64,000 nt of DNA from JANQQC01 sp965262255 (GTDB lineage: Bacteria > Pseudomonadota > Alphaproteobacteria > Caulobacterales > Hyphomonadaceae), in contig OZ253505.1 in the NCBI GenBank assembly GCA_965262255.1, positions 2,914,001 through 2,978,000 of the forward strand, written 5' to 3'. Shown piece after piece: positions 18,971 through 27,813 of the stretch. The position numbers were made by a program, and so were the translations under genes. The number at the start of each line of letters is the position of its first letter. Within the stretch, counting starts at the first letter, position 1. The notes beneath the pieces were generated by a model, which worked only from the letters and a program-made list of their open reading frames with translations, did no database searches and had not been told where the DNA came from.

Positions 18971-19930
18971 TTAATCCTGTAGTTGATCCCACACCTCACG
19001 ATCACGGGCCATTGTCCAAATTCTCGGCCAATCTATTCCAGCATACTCATCCCATAACCTTTGGACGTTGAAAGGTAAGCAATGTTCAAAAATAGGCCAC
19101 TTACCGAACTTCGGTGCCAATGCCTTGTGCGTAGCCTCAAATGCTTCTTTTAACGTACCGCCTTTATCATACACGGGCTTCACGTTTTCCTGCATTCCTG
19201 TGAGGAACTCTCTTGTTTGTTCGATGGCGGCGTTTACGGCTTTTTCTCCTTTTGCAACCGCTCCGCGACCTCCAATCAAGGCCTCGGCGTTAAATGATTT
19301 TACAGTATCAAGTGTCTTGCCTGACCAGTCCATATGGAAAGCATCACCAGTGTAAAGGGCCGCTTGAGCCTCTACCAGATCTCCGGCAAAAAGAACTCTA
19401 GACTTAGGATGCCAAACAGCAATATCGCCAGCGGTGTGTCCCCGTCCACAAAAACAAAGTTCAATATGACCGTATCCTGCGCCAAGGTCGATACGAGCTT
19501 TTTGCGAAAAAGTGAGCGTCGGGTGAGTTAAGCCCGGAATTTCTGAAGGTTTCTTGAAAAGCCTGGGCATACGTCCGAACTCACTATCCCAATCCTCTTT
19601 TCCGCGTTCCTCTATCAAGACTCTTGTCGTATCCGATGTTATGATTTCCTGAGCTTCAAATGCCGACGCCCCCAAAACTCGAACGGCGTGGTAATGCGTC
19701 AAGACTAGGTATCGTACCGGTTTGGTCGTATGTTCTCGCAAACGAGTGAGCCAGTCTCTTGCTGCTGCAGGCGTAGCTCGTGCCTCAATCGCTACGATAA
19801 AATCATGTCCTTCTATCGCGCCGACATTTGGATCGCCTTCAGCAGTCAGTGCATAGACGCCGTTGTCTAACACCTCTAGAGTTTCTGTTTTCTCTTCCAA
19901 GTCTGAGGAAGAGGCAAAGGGTTTGGCCAT
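18971..19930 (-). CDS. MBL-fold metallo-hydrolase with altered metal motif
   Basis: Metallo-beta-lactamase fold: N-terminal EGHDFIVAIEARATPAAA, then YLVLTHYHAVRVLGASAF at about residues 75-93, where the usual HxHxDH is HYHAVR. Later family elements are intact: CGRGHTAGDIAVWHPKSRVLFAGDLVE (about 165-192). The same HYHAVRVLGA variant is, as I recall, usual in the subfamily that travels with DUF2783 and flavin monooxygenases, so it is probably not a damaged gene. It starts one base after the stop of the broken lipoprotein copy upstream. A 5' fragment of a second copy is present at 20797-21026. Reaction unknown; hydrolysis or isomerisation of an aromatic-derived product is a guess. Confidence 0.85.
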   Translation of the reverse strand: MAKPFASSSDLEEKTETLEVLDNGVYALTAEGDPNVGAIEGHDFIVAIEARATPAAARDWLTRLREHTTKPVRYLVLTHYHAVRVLGASAFEAQEIITSDTTRVLIEERGKEDWDSEFGRMPRLFKKPSEIPGLTHPTLTFSQKARIDLGAGYGHIELCFCGRGHTAGDIAVWHPKSRVLFAGDLVEAQAALYTGDAFHMDWSGKTLDTVKSFNAEALIGGRGAVAKGEKAVNAAIEQTREFLTGMQENVKPVYDKGGTLKEAFEATHKALAPKFGKWPIFEHCLPFNVQRLWDEYAGIDWPRIWTMARDREVWDQLQD

Positions 19931-19931
19931 A

Positions 19932-20721
19932 CTAATAGTCCTGTGTTTGTTTTGAACGCCTCAAGCGCTTCTCGATTATACTCTTTATCCACCCATTTTC
20001 ATCTATGTGCAACTCAAAACTTTGAACGTACCTGCCAAAGAGAGACGAACCTGTTTCTATTTGAACCATAGCAACTTGCTCAAATGGGTTCGGATGGTTT
20101 TCCGTTATCTTATACTCTAAGGCCGTTGCATGATTAAGTACGGCTTTACTATGAATGCTTATGGACGCTGCTAATCTGAGCTTGAAACGAATGCTTTTCT
20201 CTCGTCCTATTGGGAAACCTATAGTCACGCGACCGGTATTTGCATAATCAGATTTTGGAATTGGATGGGGAATTTCAATTTTCTCACATAGAACACATAA
20301 AAAAATTACGAATTTCAGTAATTTTCTTGGTGATTCCCATTTCTAAATCACCTTAAGCTCTTGATTCGATTTGGGTTACGAATCCTAAGTTATCAGTTTT
20401 AATTCGATAATCTAGCGAAAACTTGTTTTCTTTGTCGGCAAACGTATGTATTTCGTAGCTAAATTCTTTTAGCCGAGGTTTAAATGCGTTGTACCCCAAG
20501 AATTTGGCACTCTCAAGATTTGAATCTACATGAATTTCTTTCTTTCCGGCCAGCCCTAATCGTCTATGTGTGGTTAAGACTCCCGGCGATCCTCTGTATT
20601 TGATATTCGTTTCAAGAAACAACTGTTCTTGTATAAGACCATTTGAGATACTTGTAAAAGTTACAAACAACAAAAAAGACAAGAATGTGTAAACAAAAAA
20701 ATTTGCAACGAACTTCATCAA
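19932..20721 (-). pseudogene. Broken third copy of the two-repeat lipoprotein family
   Basis: Two frames together make one paralog of the proteins at 21028-21819 and 21894-22655. The first half (20721-20353) carries LTTHRRLGLAGKKEIHVD and stops at a TAA after QIESRA. The second half continues in another frame past a run of seven T (minus strand) near 20291 with LCVLCEKIEIPHPIPKSDYA, NTG, then EKSIRFKLRLAASISIHS, ending at 19932. The stop codon and frame change identify it as a pseudogene. The N terminus is hydrophobic but lacks the lipobox cysteine of its relatives. The end of this copy sits one base before the intact MBL gene, the same spacing as between copy 2 and the MBL fragment. Confidence 0.8.
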
Positions 20722-20796
20722 CTTGACACCTATTTTGACGAACTCTTGAGATCACCAGGTTACACAATGTTAGGAGGACGCGATTAAACGATCTAC

Positions 20797-21026
20797 CCAA
20801 CGTACCCGTTCTATTGGCTTATCTGTACAGTCCAGTAATTGATTCATCCGATCTCTTTGTGTTGTCAATGAGGTGTGAGCTTTAACCTCTACGACTATGT
20901 CATGACCTTTGATTGTATATAAATTTGTATGACCTTCTATGGTCATTGCATAGTCACCTTAGACTAACGCTTGTGGAATTTCGTTTTTTTCTTTAGATTG
21001 GCGGAAGATTCGAAAGGTTTGACCAT
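20797..21026 (-). pseudogene. 5' fragment of a duplicated MBL-fold hydrolase gene
   Basis: Begins ATG at 21026, one base after the stop of the upstream lipoprotein gene. Translation MVKPFESSANLKKKT matches the intact gene's MAKPFASSSDLEEKT; after a frameshift and stop, the next frame reads DYAMTIEGHTNLYTIKGHDI then VVEVKAHTS and TDKPIERVRW, matching VYALTAEGDPNVGAIEGHDF, IVAIEARAT and TTKPVRYLVL. Similarity ends there, about residue 77 of the intact protein, before the metal site. It is therefore a truncated and decayed duplicate, not a gene. Confidence 0.82.
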
Positions 21027-21027
21027 T

Positions 21028-21819
21028 TCATTCGTCCTTCAAAGAACTTGACAGTTTCCTACGCTTCTCGATTATACTCACAATCCACCCATTCTCATCT
21101 ATATGCAATTCAAAACTTTGATTGTGCTTTCCAGATAAGGATAATCCTGTTTCTATGCTAGCCGTAGCTAATTGAGATCTGCCGTCTAGTTGAAAGGAAC
21201 CAAAATCAGTTACTTCATATCCGAGCGCTCTCGCATGAAAAAAAACCGCCTCACTGTGAATACTATAAGAATCCGCGAGTCCAAGTTTAAAACGAATGCT
21301 TTTTTCTCTTCGCTCGGGGAATTCGACGTTGACTGGACCGGTGTTCGCAAATTTGGATTTCGCAATCGAACTTTCCGATTCTACATTGTCGCATAATTGA
21401 CATTCTGACGTTAGATTACCAATAAAATTTGTAAATAACCTGACTTGCGAAGGAGGAAGAGCGAGTTCTACAATTGAATCGATAGTCCCGTCCTCCTTCA
21501 CTTCAACGTTGTATATCAACCACGAAGACTTGTTTTTGTTCAATTGAGTGTCGATCCCATAAACTCTAACACCGTAATTTGCTTCTAAAGGGTGCTCTTC
21601 AATCGAGTAACCTAAGTTCTCAGCATGCCTTAGCAATACCTCTAGAGGTAATTGTTCCTGACCTGCTATACCTAGTCGACTTTGGATGCTTTGACGGCGA
21701 CCGTTAGGATACCAAATTGAATCTTCCGAACGCTCTTTTTCAGGTTGATTCAAAAAAGAGCAGCCACCGAAGATTGTAACGGCAACAGAAAAAGCGACTA
21801 TTGTTATTAGATTTTTCAT
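21028..21819 (-). CDS. Two-repeat lipoprotein, copy 2 (family not recognised)
   Basis: I start at ATG 21819 (MKNLITIVAFSVAVTIFGGC), which has GGAG 7 bases upstream and gives a signal peptide with a lipobox-like FGGC; the first methionine at 21840 does not. About 263 residues. Two related repeats are visible: SIWYPNGRRQSIQSRLGIAG...HAENLGY (about residues 34-68) and VEFPERREKSIRFKLGLAD...HARALGY (about 165-205), each followed by a beta-rich segment ending near a D/EDGTIDSIVE or ENGWIVSIIE box. A CxxC (CQLC) and a FANTGP linker join the halves. No known domain recognised; outer-membrane or periplasmic location is inferred. Paralogs lie on both sides. Confidence 0.75.
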   Translation of the reverse strand: MKNLITIVAFSVAVTIFGGCSFLNQPEKERSEDSIWYPNGRRQSIQSRLGIAGQEQLPLEVLLRHAENLGYSIEEHPLEANYGVRVYGIDTQLNKNKSSWLIYNVEVKEDGTIDSIVELALPPSQVRLFTNFIGNLTSECQLCDNVESESSIAKSKFANTGPVNVEFPERREKSIRFKLGLADSYSIHSEAVFFHARALGYEVTDFGSFQLDGRSQLATASIETGLSLSGKHNQSFELHIDENGWIVSIIEKRRKLSSSLKDE

Positions 21820-21893
21820 TTGAGAACTCCACAAGAACAAAAAGTAAGATTTTTTTAGTTATAAACACGTACTATCCCACAATGATTAGCTGG

Positions 21894-22655
21894 TTACCGC
21901 CTTACTCGAATTTCTTTGATACTTTGTATCCAACCGTTCTTTCCGACTTGTACTTCAAAGTTTTGTATGAAACTTCGAGAAAGAGACAGTCCAGTTTCAA
22001 TTAGCACGACTTGAATTTCTGAATTGGTTAGGTGTTTACTTGAAAATTTAACTTTGTACCCGAGTGCACTCGAATGGTTGGCAACAGCGTCAATATGTAT
22101 ACTATAAACATCTGCTAAACCTAACCGGAATCTAATGCTTTTCTCCATACCATTCGGAAACACAACGTCAAATGGCCCAGTATTAGCGTATTCGGAAGTT
22201 GCTACGGGATGATGTAACTCAATTTTCGGACATAAAAAACAAACAAAGTTACGAAACTTTACATAGTTTACGTAAACACCTAAATCTGCATCAACCAATC
22301 TACTTTCTACTATCGATTCAACCGATCCATCACTGGCAACTACTATATTGTAATCCAACCAGAAAGAATTATATCTGTCAGCCATTGTACCGATTATATA
22401 TTCATTACCAAGAATGGGTGGAAGCTTTTGTATGCCATATCCAAGATATCTAGCATGATTAAGTATGGTATCTATATGTAGTTTCGATCTCCCGGCCAAG
22501 CCTAACCTTCGATGAGTGCTGACTCTCAGTCCTTCTGGATACCAGATCGACCCATCTTGTGGTTTAGATTCTGGCCAGTACTTGAGTTGACATCCGGGTA
22601 GAAAAGTCAATCCAGAGATAGACAGAATTATTATTGATAAAACTCTCGTAATCAT
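21894..22655 (-). CDS. Two-repeat lipoprotein, copy 1 (family not recognised)
   Basis: 253 residues with a clear lipoprotein signal: hydrophobic helix then LPGC at about residues 19-22. Repeat 1 has SIWYPEGLRVSTHRRLGLAG and HARYLGY; repeat 2 has DVVFPNGMEKSIRFRLGLAD and HSSALGY. Between them is a CxxC pair (CFLC) and SEYANTGP, all shared with the two paralogs. It is the first gene after the large Rhs protein, 67 bases downstream on the same strand, so a role as partner or immunity protein for that Rhs protein is possible but rests only on position. Function otherwise unknown. Confidence 0.75.
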   Translation of the reverse strand: MITRVLSIIILSISGLTFLPGCQLKYWPESKPQDGSIWYPEGLRVSTHRRLGLAGRSKLHIDTILNHARYLGYGIQKLPPILGNEYIIGTMADRYNSFWLDYNIVVASDGSVESIVESRLVDADLGVYVNYVKFRNFVCFLCPKIELHHPVATSEYANTGPFDVVFPNGMEKSIRFRLGLADVYSIHIDAVANHSSALGYKVKFSSKHLTNSEIQVVLIETGLSLSRSFIQNFEVQVGKNGWIQSIKEIRVRR

Positions 22656-22722
22656 ACTTTAAATTTAAACTTTGACACCTAGTAGTAGACAACTTTGTAC
22701 AGATTGTGTAGGATAATCTACT

Positions 22723-25700
22723 TTAAAAATGTTTTTCGCTTTTTGGGCGCTTCGGCTTTCTCACCATTTTAAATCGTTCTTTTTGTACAATACGTGAACC
22801 GGGTTTTCGCGAGGTTCTGCCAGTGTAGTAATAGTCACCTGATACTTTTCCCTTATCAACGGTAATTTTGTCACCAGTTATTTCAACTAACAGTGCATTG
22901 GCCCCCGAGTTTGAGTTGTCGGTAACTAGTAAATATGTTGTTCGACTTTTTATCATGTCTGAAGCGTAAACACTAATATCATGTTTGAAGTTTTCAAATG
23001 CATCTGAAGCATCGCCTATGTCGACTTCGATTGTTGTAACTAAGTGAACATTTTTTTGTTTATTTCGAAAATTTGCCTTGTTATCCTTACTTTCTTCAAA
23101 CGGTTTGTTTTCAGCAGTTATGAAGAATCGCGGTGGAAGTGCGAAAATTTTGAACTTAGCGCCAGCTCGAAAAATGTATCGATCGCTTGGGTCATTGGGG
23201 TTAGCATACTCCACAAAAAGATGTGGACGAGCTTTAAACCATAGAATTCGCGGCGTGACCGTGTATGCTTTCAAGTGCATCAAGACTTTTGCTAACCCTA
23301 AAGGATCCCAAAAGTTGATTGGATCGCCGGATACATAAAGGTATCGGTTAAGGTGTTCTATCCCACCAGATAAAAAAGTGACTGGATCAGGTGATATGAA
23401 GCGACCTAGAATTGGATCGTAGAACCGTGTCTTCATGTATGATAGCCCAGATTCTTCATCTCTTACGTGTCCGGCGTATGCTGGCTTATTATTGTTGACA
23501 ACACTCTTTTCAAAAGTCTCTCCATAAGGTGATGTGCTTTCTTTCCACGCAACATTTCCATTCACATCTAATCCTAAAGAAAACCCTGTAAATGGAGGTG
23601 TGTATATCCATTGACTTGTTCCGTTTTCATTTATTCTTAAAGAAGAAGAGCTCTCAAAAGATACATACTCGGTAAACTTACCCGTAGTTATGTTTTTCGA
23701 AAACAATAATTTTCCAGATCTGGCGTAAAACCAATGAGTAGTTTCACCGTCTTCAACAGTTTTAACCCTGAGGAGATTACCACTGTAACTGTATTTACTA
23801 GTTACGGAACCAGATAAAGATGTCAGTCGTTCGGCAAAATCGTGCGTCAGTGACAAATTTCCAAGAATAGAAACGTTTCCGCGGTTGTCGTGTGAGACAA
23901 TTCTTGTTCCGCTGTAACCAGTATCAATGGACTTTACTAATCTATTGGTAGAATTATCGTACTCTAGAGTTACTTTTCGTCTTCCCAATGTTTTCGTAAG
24001 GAGATTATCAAATACATCGTACGTGAAGCTACCCTTGCCCCATGGACCATTAGCTGTAATAAGACGATTCAACTCATCATAGGTAAAAGCCCTATTCCGT
24101 GAAACATTCAAATTGTCCTTAATTGAGGAAACTTGGTGTCCTTTTCCATATTGAAACGAAAAGTCGAACAACGAACCGAGTGAGTTTGCTAGTTTAGCAC
24201 TTTCAATAAATGTCCGTTTGTTCACCGTGTTAGTTAAGGTATAACCGTTATTATATAAGGCACTACCTAGAATACCAGATGGAAGGTAAATTGCATTAGA
24301 GACTAAGGTTTGATCATCAGTCTGAATAGATGTGATCTGATTAAACGAATTTAGCGTATAATTTACATGTCTGTCTGACGGAGTTTTGTAAGAGGTGAGC
24401 CCTCCAGAGGTGTTAAATGTGTACTCTACAGTGTACGTAATTCCGTCTATTGTAAGAGACTCTGACTTTAGCTCGTTCTGCAGTCCATACGTATAATCTA
24501 TGACTACGTTTCCCCGCTCGGTTTTGATAAGATTTTCTGATTTGTCATAATAGTGCTTAATGTCCTCGGTATTTAATGGATAGTCAATTGATGCTAACAA
24601 TCCGGCAACGTCATAAGAATAGTAGGTCATATAATCAATGGTTTCACTATGGGCGATCAAACGTGTCTGATTGCAATTTTTGCAAAAAACTGAATTGCTC
24701 GTGTTGCTACCCAAAGTGTTTTGATTTGACGAGGTCGTGGTGTTTTTGGAGATCGAAGTGTTGCCGCTACTGGTTGTGTTAGTCGTTTTAGAGGAATTCG
24801 GTGTAGTTGTCGTAATATTGTTAGTATCAGACTTAGAAAACAAATTGATACTGGCTAAAGAAGGAGTTTCACACTTGAGTGTTGATGGAGCGTTTTTCTG
24901 AGATTTGACTAGCTGATTGATTGAGTTGTAGGCAAAGAATTCGCGGCCAATCTCGGGAGTCGTTTGCAGACAAAGTTGAAATCTAGAGTCACACTCGTAA
25001 GAATTGGTGAGCGTCTTTCCTGCTCCTACCTGACGAACTGATGTAACATTGTGCCATTTGTCATGATCAAAATAAATTTTCAGTCCATTTGGTTTTTCCA
25101 CGAGAGTTTCGAAGCCGTCTAACGGTGAACCGAAACCAGAATGGTGAACTATAGTCTTATTTCCATTGACATCTGTAGTTTGGGTTCGATTATCCGTGAG
25201 ATACTCGATTTTTGTAGTTGAGAATGGAGACACAGTCTCTTTTTTTTCGACAACTCTACTTAAAGCATCGTAGGACGTTCTAACTCCAGCAGTTTCACTA
25301 GGAGACGCAGAAGGAACAGATTCGAATTTGGGCCTTTGAAGTTTGTCGTACTCCGTTAGAATATAGACGGAAGGGATCTGTCCTGTCGCGTCTCGTGTTT
25401 CTACTTTCGTTGGCTGATGAAAACCATCAAGAGTCGTGAGTATAATTTTGTCTTCAGTTCTCACGGACTGAACTAGTCCGCCCTTAGTTTGCTCATATGA
25501 AATTAAGGTATCTGCATATCCTGCTGGACGATCAACTTTTGTTACCCAACCTGCCTTGTTATGGGAAACGTTAACAGTGAATCCAGATGCGGTAACGGCT
25601 CGAGTCATCCAACCGTTGTCATCAATGGTTAAATTATACACCGCTCCATTTGGTAATGTAACTTTCTGAGGGGTTCCTCGTTTATAGGACTCGAAGAAAG

Positions 25701-27726
25701 TGGTTTCATTGTTACCATTTCTGCTCGCAGCGAGTGTACCGTCTTCATTTAGTTTATATCGTCGTAACGGATTGCCAAATTTAGTTTCGAGAATGACTTG
25801 TCCATTGGAATCATACTCTGCGCCGACAAACTCTTTTCCGTTGACCGAAATGCTGATCGGGAGTCCTAGAACCCAGATGTCTAGTTTGTGGAGAAGCTTT
25901 GCAGAAACCGTTACCGTATCTTTTTGTAGTGTTGACGATTTAGTTGCCTTGATTTGGTAAGCACGGTCGTCATACTCGTACTTTGTTGTGTATGTTTCCC
26001 CGCCCAGAGTCAATATTGTTTTGGCAGTTCGAGTCCAGTACTGTTCAGTCTTGGTATTTACGTTACTTTGATACCATGCAATTCCAAGCCGATTGGCGGA
26101 ATGGATGTACTCATATGTGGTTACACTAACGGGCGAAGTGCTTCCTTTTTCAAATATTCTTTCCCTGAGTAAATCTCCAGTATTTGTTAAACTACGGCCA
26201 TATGTGAACTCGTGTTTTGTTCCAAACGGATCTATAACGTGCCTAACTTTCCCGAACTTCGTGTTAACTGCAACCTTATTAGTAGACGATTTGTGTACAG
26301 TTGAATCCGAGTTTTTCGTCATGTCAGGGTAGTAGAGATCTCCCTCGCTATATACGTATTTCCAAATGCTTTCTGTCTTATCAATATTTACAAGTTTTTT
26401 CTCTACTGGAGCCGACGAAAAGAATGTAACAAAAATTCCGTACTTCGACTTTCCATCGTCCAAGGGTTCAAATTTCGCTTGGTCTTTTCCACTTATAATA
26501 CTCGAGAGGATCGGTTTTTCATAGAAGTTAGTCTGATATTCAAATTTAGATGGCAGACACGCGGCTCGTTGAGATGCCCCAATATAGCCATAAGGAGGTC
26601 TTGCTTCCGCAAAATTTACAATTTTTTTTGTTTTGAAATATGCCTTTACACCTGAAGGATGGCGGACGTAAGCTCCTGAACCAAACACGCAACGATTCTT
26701 GATATGAGCACTTGCGCCCTTTAACGAATCATACTCCCAATAGAGTCCATCTGGTCGAGTAACTTTTTTTAGGTAATGCAAGTTGTCACCCCACCACCTC
26801 TCTGTATCGTAGCTGTAAGTCCAAGTCCGTCCATTTGCCACCGCTTTAGAAAGTCGTCCTCGATTATTATAATGGAATGTAATGACGCGATCGTCACTGC
26901 TATAAATTCTGGAAATACGGTTACCGCGCTTGTTGTCGTACGAATATTTCACCCAGTTGCCGTTAATATCCGTTACTTTGGTGAACACTACTGCGTGTCG
27001 TCTTGTTCCATTGAAATTGGAGAGAACGACAGGTTGCTCAAAATAGTATGTGTTTCCCTTTGTATCTTTTGCTTTCCAAGTGCATTTTCCGATTTTCTTG
27101 ATTTGACTGATTTTCCAACTCTCGTTATTGGTGAATTCCGGCGGATTCTTGCCAAACACCTCAGTGTTAGGAGACTTCTTACTTGATTCAAGCAGTAAAC
27201 CACTACCCCCGGGGGCGTGAAAACGTGGAACTTCGTAGTACTGATTTTTGTAACCAACGTGGTTCTTATAGTAGATGTCAACATTTGATCTATCTTCGAG
27301 ACAGCCAACGGTTCCGCTTGGTGTGATTGTAGCAAGCGTTATGTAGGGGAGGTCTAACCCCCATACCGCTCTCGATGCGTTAACGCTAGTTGGGCCAGTG
27401 GTTATAAACTTAGGGCTATATTTGTCACCGCTAATGGTACGCGTGAGTTGAACTGGCAGTGAAAAGTTCCCTGGTAGGTCTATATCAGTATTGGAAAATG
27501 ATAGAGAAACCTTGTCAAGGTTTATGAAGTCGCCCACTAATCCCGAGTTTAGCTCTTCCGGACCGACTTTAAGTCCATTGGCCATATAGGCTTTGACATC
27601 GAATAGATGTCTACGTTCATCTTGTTCTACTGCACTTTTGCAAAAACCCAGAGAAGCTAAAAACATTAGTTGAAGTGCGAACAAACAGAGCAGGCGAATA
27701 GATGAATCTAGCAGTTTGATGGACAT
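22723..27726 (-). CDS. Secreted Rhs/YD-repeat protein with orphan C-terminal domain
   Basis: 1667 residues from ATG 27726 (GGAG 8 bases upstream; the TTG at 27732 is too close). A signal peptide (about residues 1-30, ending near LASLGFCKS) implies export by Sec. The N-terminal region is followed by many YD-type repeats (for example GRLSKAVANGRTWTYSYD, NNRGNVSI-like units). A Ser/Thr/Asn-rich linker of about 50 residues sits near 960-1010. The Rhs core is YAGHVRDEESGLSYMKTRFY then GRFISPDPVTF and ends at DPLGLA near 1477. The last ~190 residues are variable-type: HLFVEYANPNDPSDRYIFRA and TDNSNSGANALLVEIT stand out. Rhs proteins form a shell around a C-terminal toxin; a toxin here is inference, and the domain is not one I recognise. 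Confidence 0.88.
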   Translation of the reverse strand: MSIKLLDSSIRLLCLFALQLMFLASLGFCKSAVEQDERRHLFDVKAYMANGLKVGPEELNSGLVGDFINLDKVSLSFSNTDIDLPGNFSLPVQLTRTISGDKYSPKFITTGPTSVNASRAVWGLDLPYITLATITPSGTVGCLEDRSNVDIYYKNHVGYKNQYYEVPRFHAPGGSGLLLESSKKSPNTEVFGKNPPEFTNNESWKISQIKKIGKCTWKAKDTKGNTYYFEQPVVLSNFNGTRRHAVVFTKVTDINGNWVKYSYDNKRGNRISRIYSSDDRVITFHYNNRGRLSKAVANGRTWTYSYDTERWWGDNLHYLKKVTRPDGLYWEYDSLKGASAHIKNRCVFGSGAYVRHPSGVKAYFKTKKIVNFAEARPPYGYIGASQRAACLPSKFEYQTNFYEKPILSSIISGKDQAKFEPLDDGKSKYGIFVTFFSSAPVEKKLVNIDKTESIWKYVYSEGDLYYPDMTKNSDSTVHKSSTNKVAVNTKFGKVRHVIDPFGTKHEFTYGRSLTNTGDLLRERIFEKGSTSPVSVTTYEYIHSANRLGIAWYQSNVNTKTEQYWTRTAKTILTLGGETYTTKYEYDDRAYQIKATKSSTLQKDTVTVSAKLLHKLDIWVLGLPISISVNGKEFVGAEYDSNGQVILETKFGNPLRRYKLNEDGTLAASRNGNNETTFFESYKRGTPQKVTLPNGAVYNLTIDDNGWMTRAVTASGFTVNVSHNKAGWVTKVDRPAGYADTLISYEQTKGGLVQSVRTEDKIILTTLDGFHQPTKVETRDATGQIPSVYILTEYDKLQRPKFESVPSASPSETAGVRTSYDALSRVVEKKETVSPFSTTKIEYLTDNRTQTTDVNGNKTIVHHSGFGSPLDGFETLVEKPNGLKIYFDHDKWHNVTSVRQVGAGKTLTNSYECDSRFQLCLQTTPEIGREFFAYNSINQLVKSQKNAPSTLKCETPSLASINLFSKSDTNNITTTTPNSSKTTNTTSSGNTSISKNTTTSSNQNTLGSNTSNSVFCKNCNQTRLIAHSETIDYMTYYSYDVAGLLASIDYPLNTEDIKHYYDKSENLIKTERGNVVIDYTYGLQNELKSESLTIDGITYTVEYTFNTSGGLTSYKTPSDRHVNYTLNSFNQITSIQTDDQTLVSNAIYLPSGILGSALYNNGYTLTNTVNKRTFIESAKLANSLGSLFDFSFQYGKGHQVSSIKDNLNVSRNRAFTYDELNRLITANGPWGKGSFTYDVFDNLLTKTLGRRKVTLEYDNSTNRLVKSIDTGYSGTRIVSHDNRGNVSILGNLSLTHDFAERLTSLSGSVTSKYSYSGNLLRVKTVEDGETTHWFYARSGKLLFSKNITTGKFTEYVSFESSSSLRINENGTSQWIYTPPFTGFSLGLDVNGNVAWKESTSPYGETFEKSVVNNNKPAYAGHVRDEESGLSYMKTRFYDPILGRFISPDPVTFLSGGIEHLNRYLYVSGDPINFWDPLGLAKVLMHLKAYTVTPRILWFKARPHLFVEYANPNDPSDRYIFRAGAKFKIFALPPRFFITAENKPFEESKDNKANFRNKQKNVHLVTTIEVDIGDASDAFENFKHDISVYASDMIKSRTTYLLVTDNSNSGANALLVEITGDKITVDKGKVSGDYYYTGRTSRKPGSRIVQKERFKMVRKPKRPKSEKHF

Positions 27727-27813
27727 GCGCAAGGCTCCTATAAATTAGTTTCGTGCTTTATTCTACTTCACTTATAAGGTTCTCTAAATTTTCCTATCAA
27801 TTTTTCTTGAATG

